Positions 9,243-18,452 of a stretch of 64,000 nt of DNA are shown here, one piece after another. The stretch is from Noviherbaspirillum malthae (lineage in GTDB: Bacteria > Pseudomonadota > Gammaproteobacteria > Burkholderiales > Burkholderiaceae_D). The stretch is from contig NZ_JACYXF010000015.1 of the NCBI RefSeq assembly GCF_015352985.1, positions 1 through 64,000 on the forward strand, in the 5' to 3' direction. Both the position numbers and the translations under genes were made by a program. The first letter of the stretch is position 1. The number at the start of each line of letters is the position of its first letter. The notes below the pieces were generated by a model, which saw nothing but the letters and a program-made list of their open reading frames with translations, was not told where the DNA came from and made no database searches.

Positions 9243-9672
9243 GCATCGGTGATGAGAAAAACAAGCATCCGGTAGGCTAACACAGGTTCAGATCGCAAAG
9301 CGCGATACAAGCTTGCGGTCTGAACGTATTCATCAAGCGCTTTCAGTGCGTCGCCAGGCAGCCTCGACTTCCATTTCTCTTTAATAATGATTCATGCACG
9401 TGCGGCGCAACGCTAACCGGTGGACTGCATGCACACGAGCTAACGGCATCAAACGATGAAATTACCAGCGGCACGATGGTGGAGCCGCATTCGCCAACGC
9501 ACTGCATGCCGGGCCTGCGATTCCCTTATCCAATGGGGGATTTGGCGAAGCTAAATGGCAGAGTTAGCCAATCCTTCGTCACAACGCCCAATTGAACGGG
9601 CATGTTATCAACATATTGCTGTTCATCCGGAAGGCCGTTGTTCCGCTCCAGAGACCACACTATACTGTGCGC
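9243..9672. other. Gene-free stretch
   Basis: No convincing gene. Short open frames here lack ribosome-binding sites and resemble nothing I recognise. Confidence 0.5.
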
Positions 9673-10230
9673 GATGAAACGGCACCCAGCCTTCAAATTC
9701 GAACTCAAGCCCAATGGCGAACAGCAGCGCACCATGCGTCGCTTTGCCGGATCCTGCCGGTTCGTGTTCAACTAGGCAATGGCGTTACAACAGGAGCGCA
9801 GGAGAGCCTGGAACAGGGATTTCGGCTATTTCTCGATGTGCAAGGCGCTTACCGAGTGGAAGAGGCAACCCGAAACGTGATGGCTGGCCGAGACGCCTAG
9901 CCAGGCATTGCAGCAGGCACTGAAGAATCTGGAGCGGGCGTACAAGAACTTCTTTGAGAACCGATTGGACTTCCGTGCTTCAAAAAGAAGGGCCGTTTCG
10001 ACAGCTTTCGCTATCCACAGGGCTTCAAGTTTGACCAGGGGCACAGTCGTCTGTTTCTACCAAAACTCGGCTGGATTGGATACCGCAAGAGCCGCGAGGT
10101 ACTCGGCGATGCCAACAATGTCACCGTTTGCTATGCGTGCGGCAAGTGGTTCGTGTCGATCCAGACGGAGCGCGACGTCGAATTATCAGTCCCGCAGGGC
10201 GGCGCTGTCGGCATCGTGATGGGGAAGGCC
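9673..10230 (+). pseudogene. Degenerate TnpB (OrfB), relic 2 (N-terminal half)
   Basis: Starts MKRHPAFKFELKPNGEQQ with RRFAGSCRFVFN, the typical TnpB N-terminus, then meets a stop codon. It resumes in shifted frames as QALQQALKNLERAYKNFFENR, GRFDSFRYPQGF, LFLPKLGWIGYRKSREVLGD and CGKWFVSIQTERDVE, and fades after AVGIVMG at about 10230. The RuvC catalytic half and the zinc ribbon are absent. It belongs to the same TnpB group as relic 3 (50874-51740), which retains the complementary C-terminal part. Confidence 0.8.
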
Positions 10231-10684
10231 CATTCGTACAGACGGACAACGGTTGTCAAAACCACCAAGCTGGTGAAGCTGAAGGATGTCAGGCCGGAGT
10301 ATCAATTGCGGGATAGCACGAACAGAGTGGACGACTCGCGTGGTGGCGCATCCGTGCGACAACCGTGGAGAACTCGGCAAATGCAAGGGTATCCCTGTGC
10401 GTAGGGCGAGCAATTTTGGGGAGAGTTTCCAACGCAGGAAACCTCCACGATGAAAGAGACATCGGTTGGCACGTGGAGACTAAGCCCTCGCGCCGGAAGA
10501 GGAACGCCATGAGCGACTGCATAGTCGCCCGCTTGCCGACAGGGGATATGCGGATCAAGCCATGGTTGTCGCCAGAGCAAAATATTCTGTCATGGCACGA
10601 TCAAGTTGGCAAGGAGGCCTCGTAGGCTTCCAGATTGCAGGTACGGCTTGGCAGGGAGAATGGCTTGCTTCAGGAATCCCGGTA
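10231..10684. other. Gene-free stretch after TnpB relic 2
   Basis: Only short overlapping frames on both strands; nothing recognised. Confidence 0.45.
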
Positions 10685-11284
10685 TTACGTCAGCCCGAGA
10701 CATTTGTAGATGTTCATCAGCATTGGCCGATGCCTGACACGATCAGCTGAGGGGAGAAATGCCAACGTCCCTTTGATCGTGTAGATGACGAGCAGCGTTC
10801 CCATGAAGTCACCGATGAACATGGTCAGATAACTGCGAACGATATTCTCGGTATGACCCTGATAGGCAAACACCAGATGATGAAGCAGCGGACTGGCCAT
10901 CGAACACACGACGATCAACAGCATCAGCCTTCTCGGTGTCAGATTGGCCAGCGATGTCCGCAGACCGTAGCGGCGTTGCGCCAGCAGATACACCAGATAG
11001 GCGCCAAGCGAGCCAGCCAATGCGCCCAGCACTGCACGTACCGGATCATCAAAGGTAAAGTGAAAAAAATTCAACAACAAGCCAGAGATGAACAGACCGG
11101 TAAATCCAGCGGTGCCGAACAGCAGCGTCGCCAACAGCCGCATCCCGGCGGGGAGAAACACCCAGTTGATGCCGTAGCTATATTCAAGCTGGCCAAAAAA
11201 CCATTCGTTGATGGTATTCAACGACAAAAACAGCAGGACGGTCGTCACCACCATTGCGAGTTGCATTCGTATATTCGATATCAT
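10685..11284 (-). CDS. MASE1-like integral membrane protein
   Basis: A 199-residue, strongly hydrophobic protein with about five membrane segments: MVVTTVLLFLSL, FLPAGMRLLATLLFG, GLFISGLLLNFF, AVLGALAGSLGAYLVYLLA and LMLLIVVCSMASPLLHHLVF. The arrangement with GINWVFLPAGMRLL resembles MASE1-type membrane sensor regions, which usually precede a kinase or GGDEF domain, but here no output domain follows. It is divergent from the MarR-like gene at 11373, with an intergenic space of about 90 bp. A small sensor whose partner is encoded elsewhere is an inference. Confidence 0.7.
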   Translation of the reverse strand: MISNIRMQLAMVVTTVLLFLSLNTINEWFFGQLEYSYGINWVFLPAGMRLLATLLFGTAGFTGLFISGLLLNFFHFTFDDPVRAVLGALAGSLGAYLVYLLAQRRYGLRTSLANLTPRRLMLLIVVCSMASPLLHHLVFAYQGHTENIVRSYLTMFIGDFMGTLLVIYTIKGTLAFLPSADRVRHRPMLMNIYKCLGLT

Positions 11285-11372
11285 CGGACAAATTTATTGG
11301 CGTAAAATGCGCGCTGGCCTATCACGCCCTATGCAGCCTGGCGCAAAAGGCCAGCACGAGACTATTTTTACA

Positions 11373-11726
11373 ATGAAACACTTGAACCGCCCCGCTGATC
11401 TCTATTTACGCTTTCTCGAGTTGGCCGACGCCATTCGCGGCCTGCCATCATTGCCGCCTCTTGATCCCTTGGAAGAACGCATTCTGACATGGATTGCCCG
11501 GATCAGTCAGCAAGACGAAAGACTGTCTGTCCGGGATATGATGGCCAGGGAAGAATTTGGTTCGCCGGCCACCATCCATGGCAGGATCAAGTCGTTGCGC
11601 GAAAAGGGTTGGATTATGTTAGCCGACACGGAAGACACGCGACGCAAACAAATCGAGCTGACCCAGGCAGCGTTTCACCATTTCGACAAGCTGTCCAAAT
11701 GCATGGCGCGAGCGATGGGGCACTAG
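11373..11726 (+). CDS. MarR-like winged-helix regulator
   Basis: A 117-residue protein with a winged-helix core: LEERILTWIARISQQDERLSVRDM, then a recognition-helix region SPATIHGRIKSLREKGWI, then the wing with DTEDTRRKQIELT. This matches the MarR pattern, where the DxRxK wing contacts the minor groove, although the protein is shorter than usual and lacks much of the dimerisation helices. The ATG at 11373 was chosen over in-frame starts upstream because those extend into the divergent gene. It may control that divergent membrane protein. Confidence 0.7.
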   Translation: MKHLNRPADLYLRFLELADAIRGLPSLPPLDPLEERILTWIARISQQDERLSVRDMMAREEFGSPATIHGRIKSLREKGWIMLADTEDTRRKQIELTQAAFHHFDKLSKCMARAMGH

Positions 11727-12179
11727 CGGTGACGCTTGCAGGGCGCGGTTTCCCTTCCTTGACATGCGGCTCGCCTTCACTCGGGCCGTCCTGCCGTCGG
11801 ATGGTCGAGCGCTCTTGCGGATCGATGACCTCGTTGGCGTGATGTCGAGCGCCAGCGTGGCATTCGACATCGGTGATGCGCTCAAGATAGGGGCAGTGCG
11901 TGGTTTGCCGAGGTATGTGTAAGGTGATGACGCTCATGCGCTCCACTATCCAATGTGCCGACGTCAAACGGGTTGGTCGTAGCGAATGACAGTATCGTCA
12001 GCTCGTCTGGACAACTGAGCAATGGTGAGCGTGCTCCCAATTGACCTCCCGCTCGAGGCGCTGCACAACGTCCCCACGGAAAGAATGGGTCGCCGACGGC
12101 GCCGGGCGTCGCCGTTACCGCAAATCGAAGGACGCCAGTGCCACACCAGCGTCCTTCATGAACCGGATGGCGCCTTACC
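11727..12179. other. Gene-free stretch
   Basis: Several overlapping short frames, none with a recognisable product or start site. Confidence 0.45.
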
Positions 12180-12866
12180 TTAGGCGTTTTCTTCGAACCA
12201 TTCGGCGGCCTGTTGCTCGTTAATGACGCCGGCTGCCTGCAGTTCGTGGATATGGATCGGATTCAACGTGCCATATTCCATCGCTGAACGAGCCGCCTGA
12301 AGCAATGAACTGCGCACATCGCCAACCGGAAGAAAACCATTGCGCTTGGCACAGTCGTCAATCAAGGCGCTTGTTTCTTCAACGGCGTCATCCAAGTTCT
12401 GATCATTCCAGTAGTCGGTGAGCGAATTGCCAGCGCCAAACAAGAAGTCGTCTACCACGTAGGGTTGTGCACAGCTCTCCAAATCACCGTCCAGGTGGCC
12501 GAACAGGTCGGCGAGTGCCTCGGCGGCATCGTAGTCATAGACGATCACCTCATCGCCATTTCGGTAGTCGACCTGTGCGCTGGCACGCAAACGCCGGTAA
12601 TTCCGCTTGAGCTCCGTCGACGCGAAAATCGCCGCAAGCGCGTGACCGAACACGGTGCACGGCACACGGACGACAAACTTGCTTCCATTGAATTCTTCGA
12701 TGGGCGTCATCCTGTTCGAGGCAGGATCAACGCTCAGTCTGACGTGAGCCGTCAGCGTATCGAATTGAATGCAGCCGCAGTCATCCTCGTCGCCGGCGAA
12801 GAAAGGCAATCGCGTGCGGCGAAGCCTGGTAACGAATCTGGACCAATCGAAGTGTTTCTTGATCAA
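12180..12866 (-). CDS. Hypothetical protein, orphan
   Basis: The frame is open for up to 294 residues (from 13064). The best start by ribosome-binding site is a TTG at 12866, preceded by AGGAAGGG at 7-base spacing, giving MIKKHFDWSRFVTRLRR and 228 residues. An ATG at 12902 is also possible. The protein is mixed alpha/beta with an acidic C-terminal half (ALADLFGHLDGDLESC, DDAVEETSALIDDC) and no membrane segment. I do not recognise the family. It lies at the edge of a block of poorly characterised minus-strand genes (12-17 kb). Confidence 0.5.
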   Translation of the reverse strand: MIKKHFDWSRFVTRLRRTRLPFFAGDEDDCGCIQFDTLTAHVRLSVDPASNRMTPIEEFNGSKFVVRVPCTVFGHALAAIFASTELKRNYRRLRASAQVDYRNGDEVIVYDYDAAEALADLFGHLDGDLESCAQPYVVDDFLFGAGNSLTDYWNDQNLDDAVEETSALIDDCAKRNGFLPVGDVRSSLLQAARSAMEYGTLNPIHIHELQAAGVINEQQAAEWFEENA

Positions 12867-14015
12867 TTTGCATCCCTTCCTGGTAAGTGGTGATAAGTCC
12901 ATCCATGCCGCTGACCGAATCCGGTCGACGGCATCCTGACCCAACGCTGGTGACACGTCAGGGTATGTGGCCACGCTGCAAAAGCTGCTGCGCGGACGTG
13001 CCGGTGAAGACACGAATGGGTTATCCCCGCTCGAAAACAGGGTAGGCAGGACGTACACGAGCACCTCGGTTCGTCTGGTCTGCAGAGTCAGCTGATCCTG
13101 TCCGACTCACACAATTATCATAACCAGAAAACAAAGTTTTTGAACGCGCGTTGGAGACACTTCTGCAAATATTTTTTCACGCCATTTGCTTCGCGGTGGC
13201 AAAGGCCAGCCTGGCCAATTTGGGGTCGGGGATGGTCAAACTAGCGTCACCCCGCAGCCAGAACATAATCGTCAATGCATATGCGATGGCGACTCGTGAC
13301 TGAGGTCGGCTCGAATAGGCGTCGCAAACACGGCCTCGCCATTTGGCCTGCTGGGAAAAGACGGCGGGCGGCGCACTACGGGACTGCCGTCTTGCTGGCG
13401 AAAAAGCAAGGCTGCGTGGATGAACGGGGCTTGTACGGGTAGCGGACGGCTTATCTGGACCAGAAACACGGACCTCGGCACCCGGTGGTTGGCCGAAGCA
13501 GGTTGGCCTGCCGCAGCCGCCTGCACGGCACCGCAGACTGGCCGCTGCTGTCCGGTCATACTCTGGCGTGCTGACACAGCGGCATAGGTTATGGTTGACG
13601 TAGCCAAGGCGAGACAGCTAGCAGCTGGCTTATCACAACACCGCAAATCCAGGCAGCACAGACTGAGCGGGAGGCCATGTGCAGATCACCCTCGGTGCTG
13701 AAGATAGTCAATGACCTGCAACGGCCATCATCGATCCAATGGCCAAAGGGATACGGCGAAGTCATTCATCGGTAAGTGCAGATGTGCCGGGGGCCAGTGC
13801 CTTGGATCCAAAAGGATGAGCGGGTTGCTGTGGCACGAAACGACGGCATACGCCCCGGCGTGCAGCGCACTTGACAGCACCATCGTGCCCTCTCTTCGAT
13901 TGCCGGGAACATTGGCGTTGCTGTACGAGCTCGTTGCTGCGGGCATGGCAGATCTCTCTCAGGCGGCCAGCCGTGAACATCCAAAGACAGCCGGAACGTC
14001 GCGAAAGGGAATGAC
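12867..14015. other. Long gene-poor stretch
   Basis: About 1.1 kb without a convincing gene. Frames such as 13272-13646 (minus) and 13711-14088 (plus) have low-complexity, arginine- or alanine-rich translations typical of non-coding GC-rich DNA. Confidence 0.5.
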
Positions 14016-15497
14016 CTACCCTGCGGTGTCACCTGCTTTGCGCACGCGTTTCGCGTGCGCCGCACGTGCATTGTCGCGGTTCCGATGAAATTCAGGGTTG
14101 ACATCTGACCATTTCATTCCTAACGCATCCCGCAAACTAACGGGCTTGCCCATCAGGGAAAGTTTTGCCTCGAGCTCAGCTTCGGCGCGATCATGGTTCT
14201 GCCGCACACAAACTTGGGTGATCTCTGCACGCCGGGCCCTGTCCTGCGCGTCCGATGCCGCCTGCGGTTCCTGCTGATGCCGCGCCGGAGGGCGGCTTGA
14301 CAGTGTATCCAGGCGACCTTTGCGAACCGAATCCAGCACCCATTTGAAAAAATCAGTGACAGAGTTGATGTTGCGGCCCATCTGGTGTTGAAATTTATCG
14401 ATCGCCTGCTGTTGCTGCACGGTCGACAGGTCAGACATCATGCCAACCATCGTTGCACGGTCCGCCACGTTGATCCAATCGGCAAACTTGAGCAGATGGG
14501 TCTGTAGCTCGCTATCCGGACACGGATTCCCGTTAACGACGGTAGGTGACGGAGAGAGGGAAGTTTTAACAATAGAACCAGACTCCGGAAAGCTGGTCCG
14601 CTTTGTGGATTCTGCCTGGCGCTGTTCTTCGATATAGCGATCGGTTTCCGAGACCGTACCTGGTGGTTGAGCTCGCGGGGATCTGGCGGGTTTGGCTGTC
14701 GGCGTACTGGCGGCTTGCTGCGAGGCGTGAAAATCCGCATGCGCGAATGGCAGCCTGAAAATCAGTTGCCGGCCTTCGGTGCACAGGTCGATCAACTGAA
14801 GTTTCGTTAGCCAATTCGCCATTCTCCTGACCTGGTCGATATTGATCGTCTTGGCACGGCGACCTTTGTCTGCATCGATCCGAAGCAGATCGCCCAGATA
14901 GTCCCATGACACCTTTTCCTGAATGCCGACAGTGCCGGTCTGAAGATCCATCATGGCGCGCAACTGCAGGTACAGCACGATCACGCCGTGCGGCACGCCT
15001 GTCAGACGGTCGATTTCGATGCGGCTGATGCGAAAGCAATCCTGCGTGTTACCGTCGACTGTGTCATGGTCGGTGAGTGCCATGGGCAGCAAAAATCCGA
15101 GGCGCCGTCCCTGCGTTGCGTCATTGACCAGTCCGCGCTGCTTCAGTCGCTCGGCACATCCGCGTACGACGTCGATGGTCATGCTGATTTGTTTGAGACC
15201 GGGGTGCGGCTGGACCCGCGACAGCGCCGCCATGCGCCCCCAAGACACGCCGTATTTCTTGACTCCGACTTGCCCGGTTCCGAAGTCCATTTTCGTGCGC
15301 AGATGGAGATAGAACACGATATCGTGATGCGGGCTGCCCTGGAGTGCGAACAGCTCGTCTCTGGTCAGCTTGAACGCGGGTCCCTTTTTACCCATGGTGT
15401 CATGGTCGGACTCGGCACCATCCATAGCCGGCACCTGTTGCAGCGCACCGTCACGACCATTCGGTGACGGGATTAATGTTTTCAGTTTCGTCGGCAT
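14016..15497 (-). CDS. Protein with duplicated winged-helix-like module
   Basis: A 493-residue protein if started at the ATG at 15497 (the frame is open to 15728, but that extension looks non-coding). Two internal repeats align well. The first is KLTRDELFALQGSPHHDIVFYLHLRTKMDFGTG, continuing with VGVKKYGVSW; the second is RISRIEIDRLTGVPHGVIVLYLQLRAMMDLQTG, continuing with VGIQEKVSW. Each is followed by a helical part and a QR-R-L-F-LP strand pattern. Similar single modules occur in proteins of integrative elements and may be DNA-binding, initiator-like winged helices; this is from memory and tentative. A Ser/Pro-rich linker, a helical part (LLKFADWINVADRATMVGMM) and a basic C-terminus follow. 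A plasmid- or ICE-derived DNA-binding protein is my best guess. Confidence 0.6.
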   Translation of the reverse strand: MPTKLKTLIPSPNGRDGALQQVPAMDGAESDHDTMGKKGPAFKLTRDELFALQGSPHHDIVFYLHLRTKMDFGTGQVGVKKYGVSWGRMAALSRVQPHPGLKQISMTIDVVRGCAERLKQRGLVNDATQGRRLGFLLPMALTDHDTVDGNTQDCFRISRIEIDRLTGVPHGVIVLYLQLRAMMDLQTGTVGIQEKVSWDYLGDLLRIDADKGRRAKTINIDQVRRMANWLTKLQLIDLCTEGRQLIFRLPFAHADFHASQQAASTPTAKPARSPRAQPPGTVSETDRYIEEQRQAESTKRTSFPESGSIVKTSLSPSPTVVNGNPCPDSELQTHLLKFADWINVADRATMVGMMSDLSTVQQQQAIDKFQHQMGRNINSVTDFFKWVLDSVRKGRLDTLSSRPPARHQQEPQAASDAQDRARRAEITQVCVRQNHDRAEAELEAKLSLMGKPVSLRDALGMKWSDVNPEFHRNRDNARAAHAKRVRKAGDTAG

Positions 15498-15800
15498 ACG
15501 TATGCGTTGTCCTGTTGATCTTTTCGTCCATGCGCAAGGCGCGCTCAATGCATTTCGGCATAGCGTATCAAAGGTCGTGTGCGGGACTGCAGTAAATCCG
15601 GACGAGCAATTCGGGGGTGAAAAACCTACGAAAAAAATGCTGCTGCATAAGAGCGGCGGTGTGAAATTTTTGATGGAAATTGCAGCCGTCCCGATCATTG
15701 TCGTACTGGCTCCCGCAGTGCCGAGCACGCTAGCGCAGAAGATCGGTGATCCAGTGCCGCGGCGTCTTGCTGCGGCAGCATGGCCTGACGAGTGATGGCG
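15498..15800. other. Intergenic, no gene
   Basis: Spacer between two minus-strand genes. It should contain the promoter of the 14016-15497 gene, but no consensus was identified. Confidence 0.4.
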
Positions 15801-17028
15801 CTATTCATGACTGCTGCTTTGGCCCGACAACATCTGTGACATGGAGCCTGCAATCGCACCGGTGATGAGCGTCCTGATCTGCTCGAGCGTCCAGCGCTTG
15901 TGTTGAAGCACGTACAAATGATCGAGGATGCCGTAGTACCCGATCTCCAACAACAGGTTTGCCAGCCCGTTGTGGGTGAAGGGAATGCCGAAGTAGTCAC
16001 TGCCGTTAGGCCAGGTCGGGTCATGGATTTCCCCGGCGTCGTCAACGCACCAGGCATGGGCCCACGGCATCGGAAACTTGTCGGCGACTGCATAGCCTTC
16101 ACAGTAATACAGGGGGTTGTCAGTGCCTTGTGACTGCAGCGCAAGCATCGCGGCATTCTTGAAGCACATGCCGGCTTCCATGGTTTCGGGTGGGTTAGCC
16201 GCGACAATGGGGTACGACTTGCCGAACTGGGTCAGCAACTCCACCTGCAAAGCAGGGCGTCCGATCTCCTGAGCGACGGCAGCCCGTTCAGCCACCAGGC
16301 GTTGGCTTGCATTGATCGTTTGTATCATGGGCCGATCGAAGTCCAACATCGTGCGCGACTTCAGCCGTTCTTCGATCACCGCTTTGCAGGTCGCACGTGA
16401 GCGTCGGCTAAACGTCTTGTTGGCGTCACGGAACACCTCGAGTACCTCGGTCTTTTCGTAGGTCGAGTTTAGGTCGGTGAGCGCAATTGGGTTGTGGACA
16501 CAGCACCGCAGGCGCGCGATCGCCGCGCCGATTTGAGCGCGGGCACAATGCGGGTTTGCATCGCAATACTGGTCGATGAGCAGGTTGACGTCGGTGGCGC
16601 CGTCGAACAGCACCGCGATGTCCGGCAACCAGGCACGGGTCGTCGATGTTTTTGTCCCGCTCAGCAGAAAGCGTTCTTGTTGGGGGTTGAAAGCCGCACG
16701 CATCGGTACAGAGTTACCGCAGTGTTCGAGGAGCAGCGTTTGTCCGTACAGGCATGCAAGCAAGATTAACAGCCGGTGCTTGCCATCGACGATGATGCGC
16801 GGTTGCGGCGATCCGGCCTGGTCCGAGCCGCGACCCGCTTCAGGCGCCCACGCAATCACTTGCCCAAGCGGCACTCCCTGGTACAAGGGAGCGGAGAAGG
16901 CCGTATGCTTGGCTCGCGTCCCAGCAGTAAGGTCGCTGAAAATCCCCAAAAATGAGTGCACCAGATTTGACCTGCTCCAGAATCGTACTGGCCGGCGTCG
17001 CCGTGGAAGTATAGCGTTGCGTTGACAT
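15801..17028 (-). pseudogene. Frameshifted DUF262 protein with papain/transglutaminase-like C-terminus
   Basis: Starting at the ATG at 17028, frame 1 reads STILEQVKSGALIFGDFQRP then YCWDASQAYGLLRSL, the classic DUF262 opening. A single extra base near 16884 shifts the frame; the other frame continues YQGVPLGQVIAW and then VDGKHRLLILLACLYG, corresponding to the DGQQR motif of DUF262/GmrS-type NTPase domains. After a helical linker (VLEVFRDANKTFSRR), the C-terminal ~120 residues contain GMCFKNAAMLA, YYCEGYA, AHAWCVDDAGEIHDPTW and YFGIPF. This is a Cys-His-Asp arrangement resembling papain- or transglutaminase-fold enzymes. DUF262 is found in restriction-type defence enzymes such as GmrSD. The fusion looks unusual to me. 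One indel separates it from an intact gene. Confidence 0.65.
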
Positions 17029-18452
17029 GTTCTCGGTGTCCTTCGAAGTTGGATCAAAATGAATCTGCACGTTTCGCTGCGGTTGACAATGCATTCGTGT
17101 TACCTCCTGTGCGGTGAAGAGAGATGAAGCGTCATCTCTCGTGATATCAATCTGACGCAGTGTCGACCTTGTTGCACCACGGCGGCCCGACCGACCTGCG
17201 TCCTGTCGGGCGAAAGATTAGCCGGTCGCGATCTGGCTGCTGGTGTTGCCTGGCACGTTCAAGTTCCCGGCGCACCGACTTGTTGAACGTTGTTTTGCGT
17301 CTGGTCGATTGTTGAACCCGTCCCTCCATATTGCGTCATCAAGCGCGTGGGGTGGATGGTGAAACGAGGCCTGAAGACCCCCTGAAAACCAACTGGCTTA
17401 ACGGGTTGCCAGTCTATAGACAGCAGCACGGCTTTCTGATAAGGACGTCAGGTGTGCGTGAATGAGATCGGGGTCGGGACGATGGCACATTGTCATGACG
17501 ACGTAGCGTGCGCACCATCGCAGTGGGCCGCAGTGGGTGGCTTGCAGCGGGTGAACGCAACAGGGTTGTTCCAACCTGACGGAACCTGACAGCCTCATGG
17601 ATCAGCGTTGCATTTCTTGCAATCGTCGTCGTGACGCGGCCGGAAGGCTTGGTCATCGGGCGGGAGGAAGTGTGGCCGCACAAATCCGGCATGCGGATGG
17701 GCGACCTGTTGACGCTAATTGACGACGTGCGAAGGCTGGCGTGCGCAATACCGCGACGCTGTGGATTCGGGAAGTCGTACGCGGGGCAAGAGTATGTGCA
17801 ATCGGTGATCAAGCTTGTGGTCGGCAACGCGCCTCTGCGCAATGAAAACACGTTCGATAAGAGCCCTTATCAAGTCCTACTCTCTACAAGTTGGAAGAGT
17901 CTCGCGGCATAATGCGGCCCAGATGAGTATAGATATCGACAATTTATACAATGCTACTATAAATAGCAACCACTGGAATGCATCAATAAGATGGTCTTCA
18001 GTAAGGGTAATCGGTTCAGGCATCGTTTAACTCTGACCGGTATTCTCTCAGGTTCTCGCTGACATTCCGTCAGGGCGGGATAAACTGGTGCCCTTGAGGT
18101 TGGGATGGAAGCCGACCGGTATGAGCAACCCCTGTGCTCTGCCAATGCAGTGGTAAGGGGCGTTTCCCCGTTTTTTCTCGCTTTTAAAAATCCGCAAGCT
18201 AAGGATAATCGAAGTACACGGCCATATTCAGATTGCTGTTACGTAAATTCTAAGATTTTTACGTATCGTGAAACTGAAACACGACGCGGTGACGCTTATT
18301 CGCGTGTCTTCGTTAGGCAAATGATGATAACCATAGACCTCACTGTTGGTGGGTATCGTTGTAGGCGACAAGATCTTACTCTCTCTGATGGGCTAGTGGC
18401 ACGAGTGGAGCGAACATGGATCATAACTTAGGGTAGAAATCAAGAAAGTCAG
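17029..18452. other. Long gene-poor stretch
   Basis: About 1.4 kb. A 60-residue basic frame (17147-17329, minus) and a 93-residue frame (17631-17912, plus; VIGREEVWPHKSGMRMGDLL) are open, but neither has a convincing start or a known relative. The last ~550 bp before the HAD gene are AT-richer and probably hold the promoter of the motility/glycosylation island. Confidence 0.45.

Noticed and set aside
13711..14088. 125-codon plus-strand frame
   Set aside because: No ribosome-binding site, no recognisable motif, and it overlaps the 3' end of a better-supported minus-strand gene.
18041..18170. Possible structured RNA or riboswitch upstream of the HAD gene
   Set aside because: Some short complementary runs exist, but no consensus of a known riboswitch could be matched by eye.
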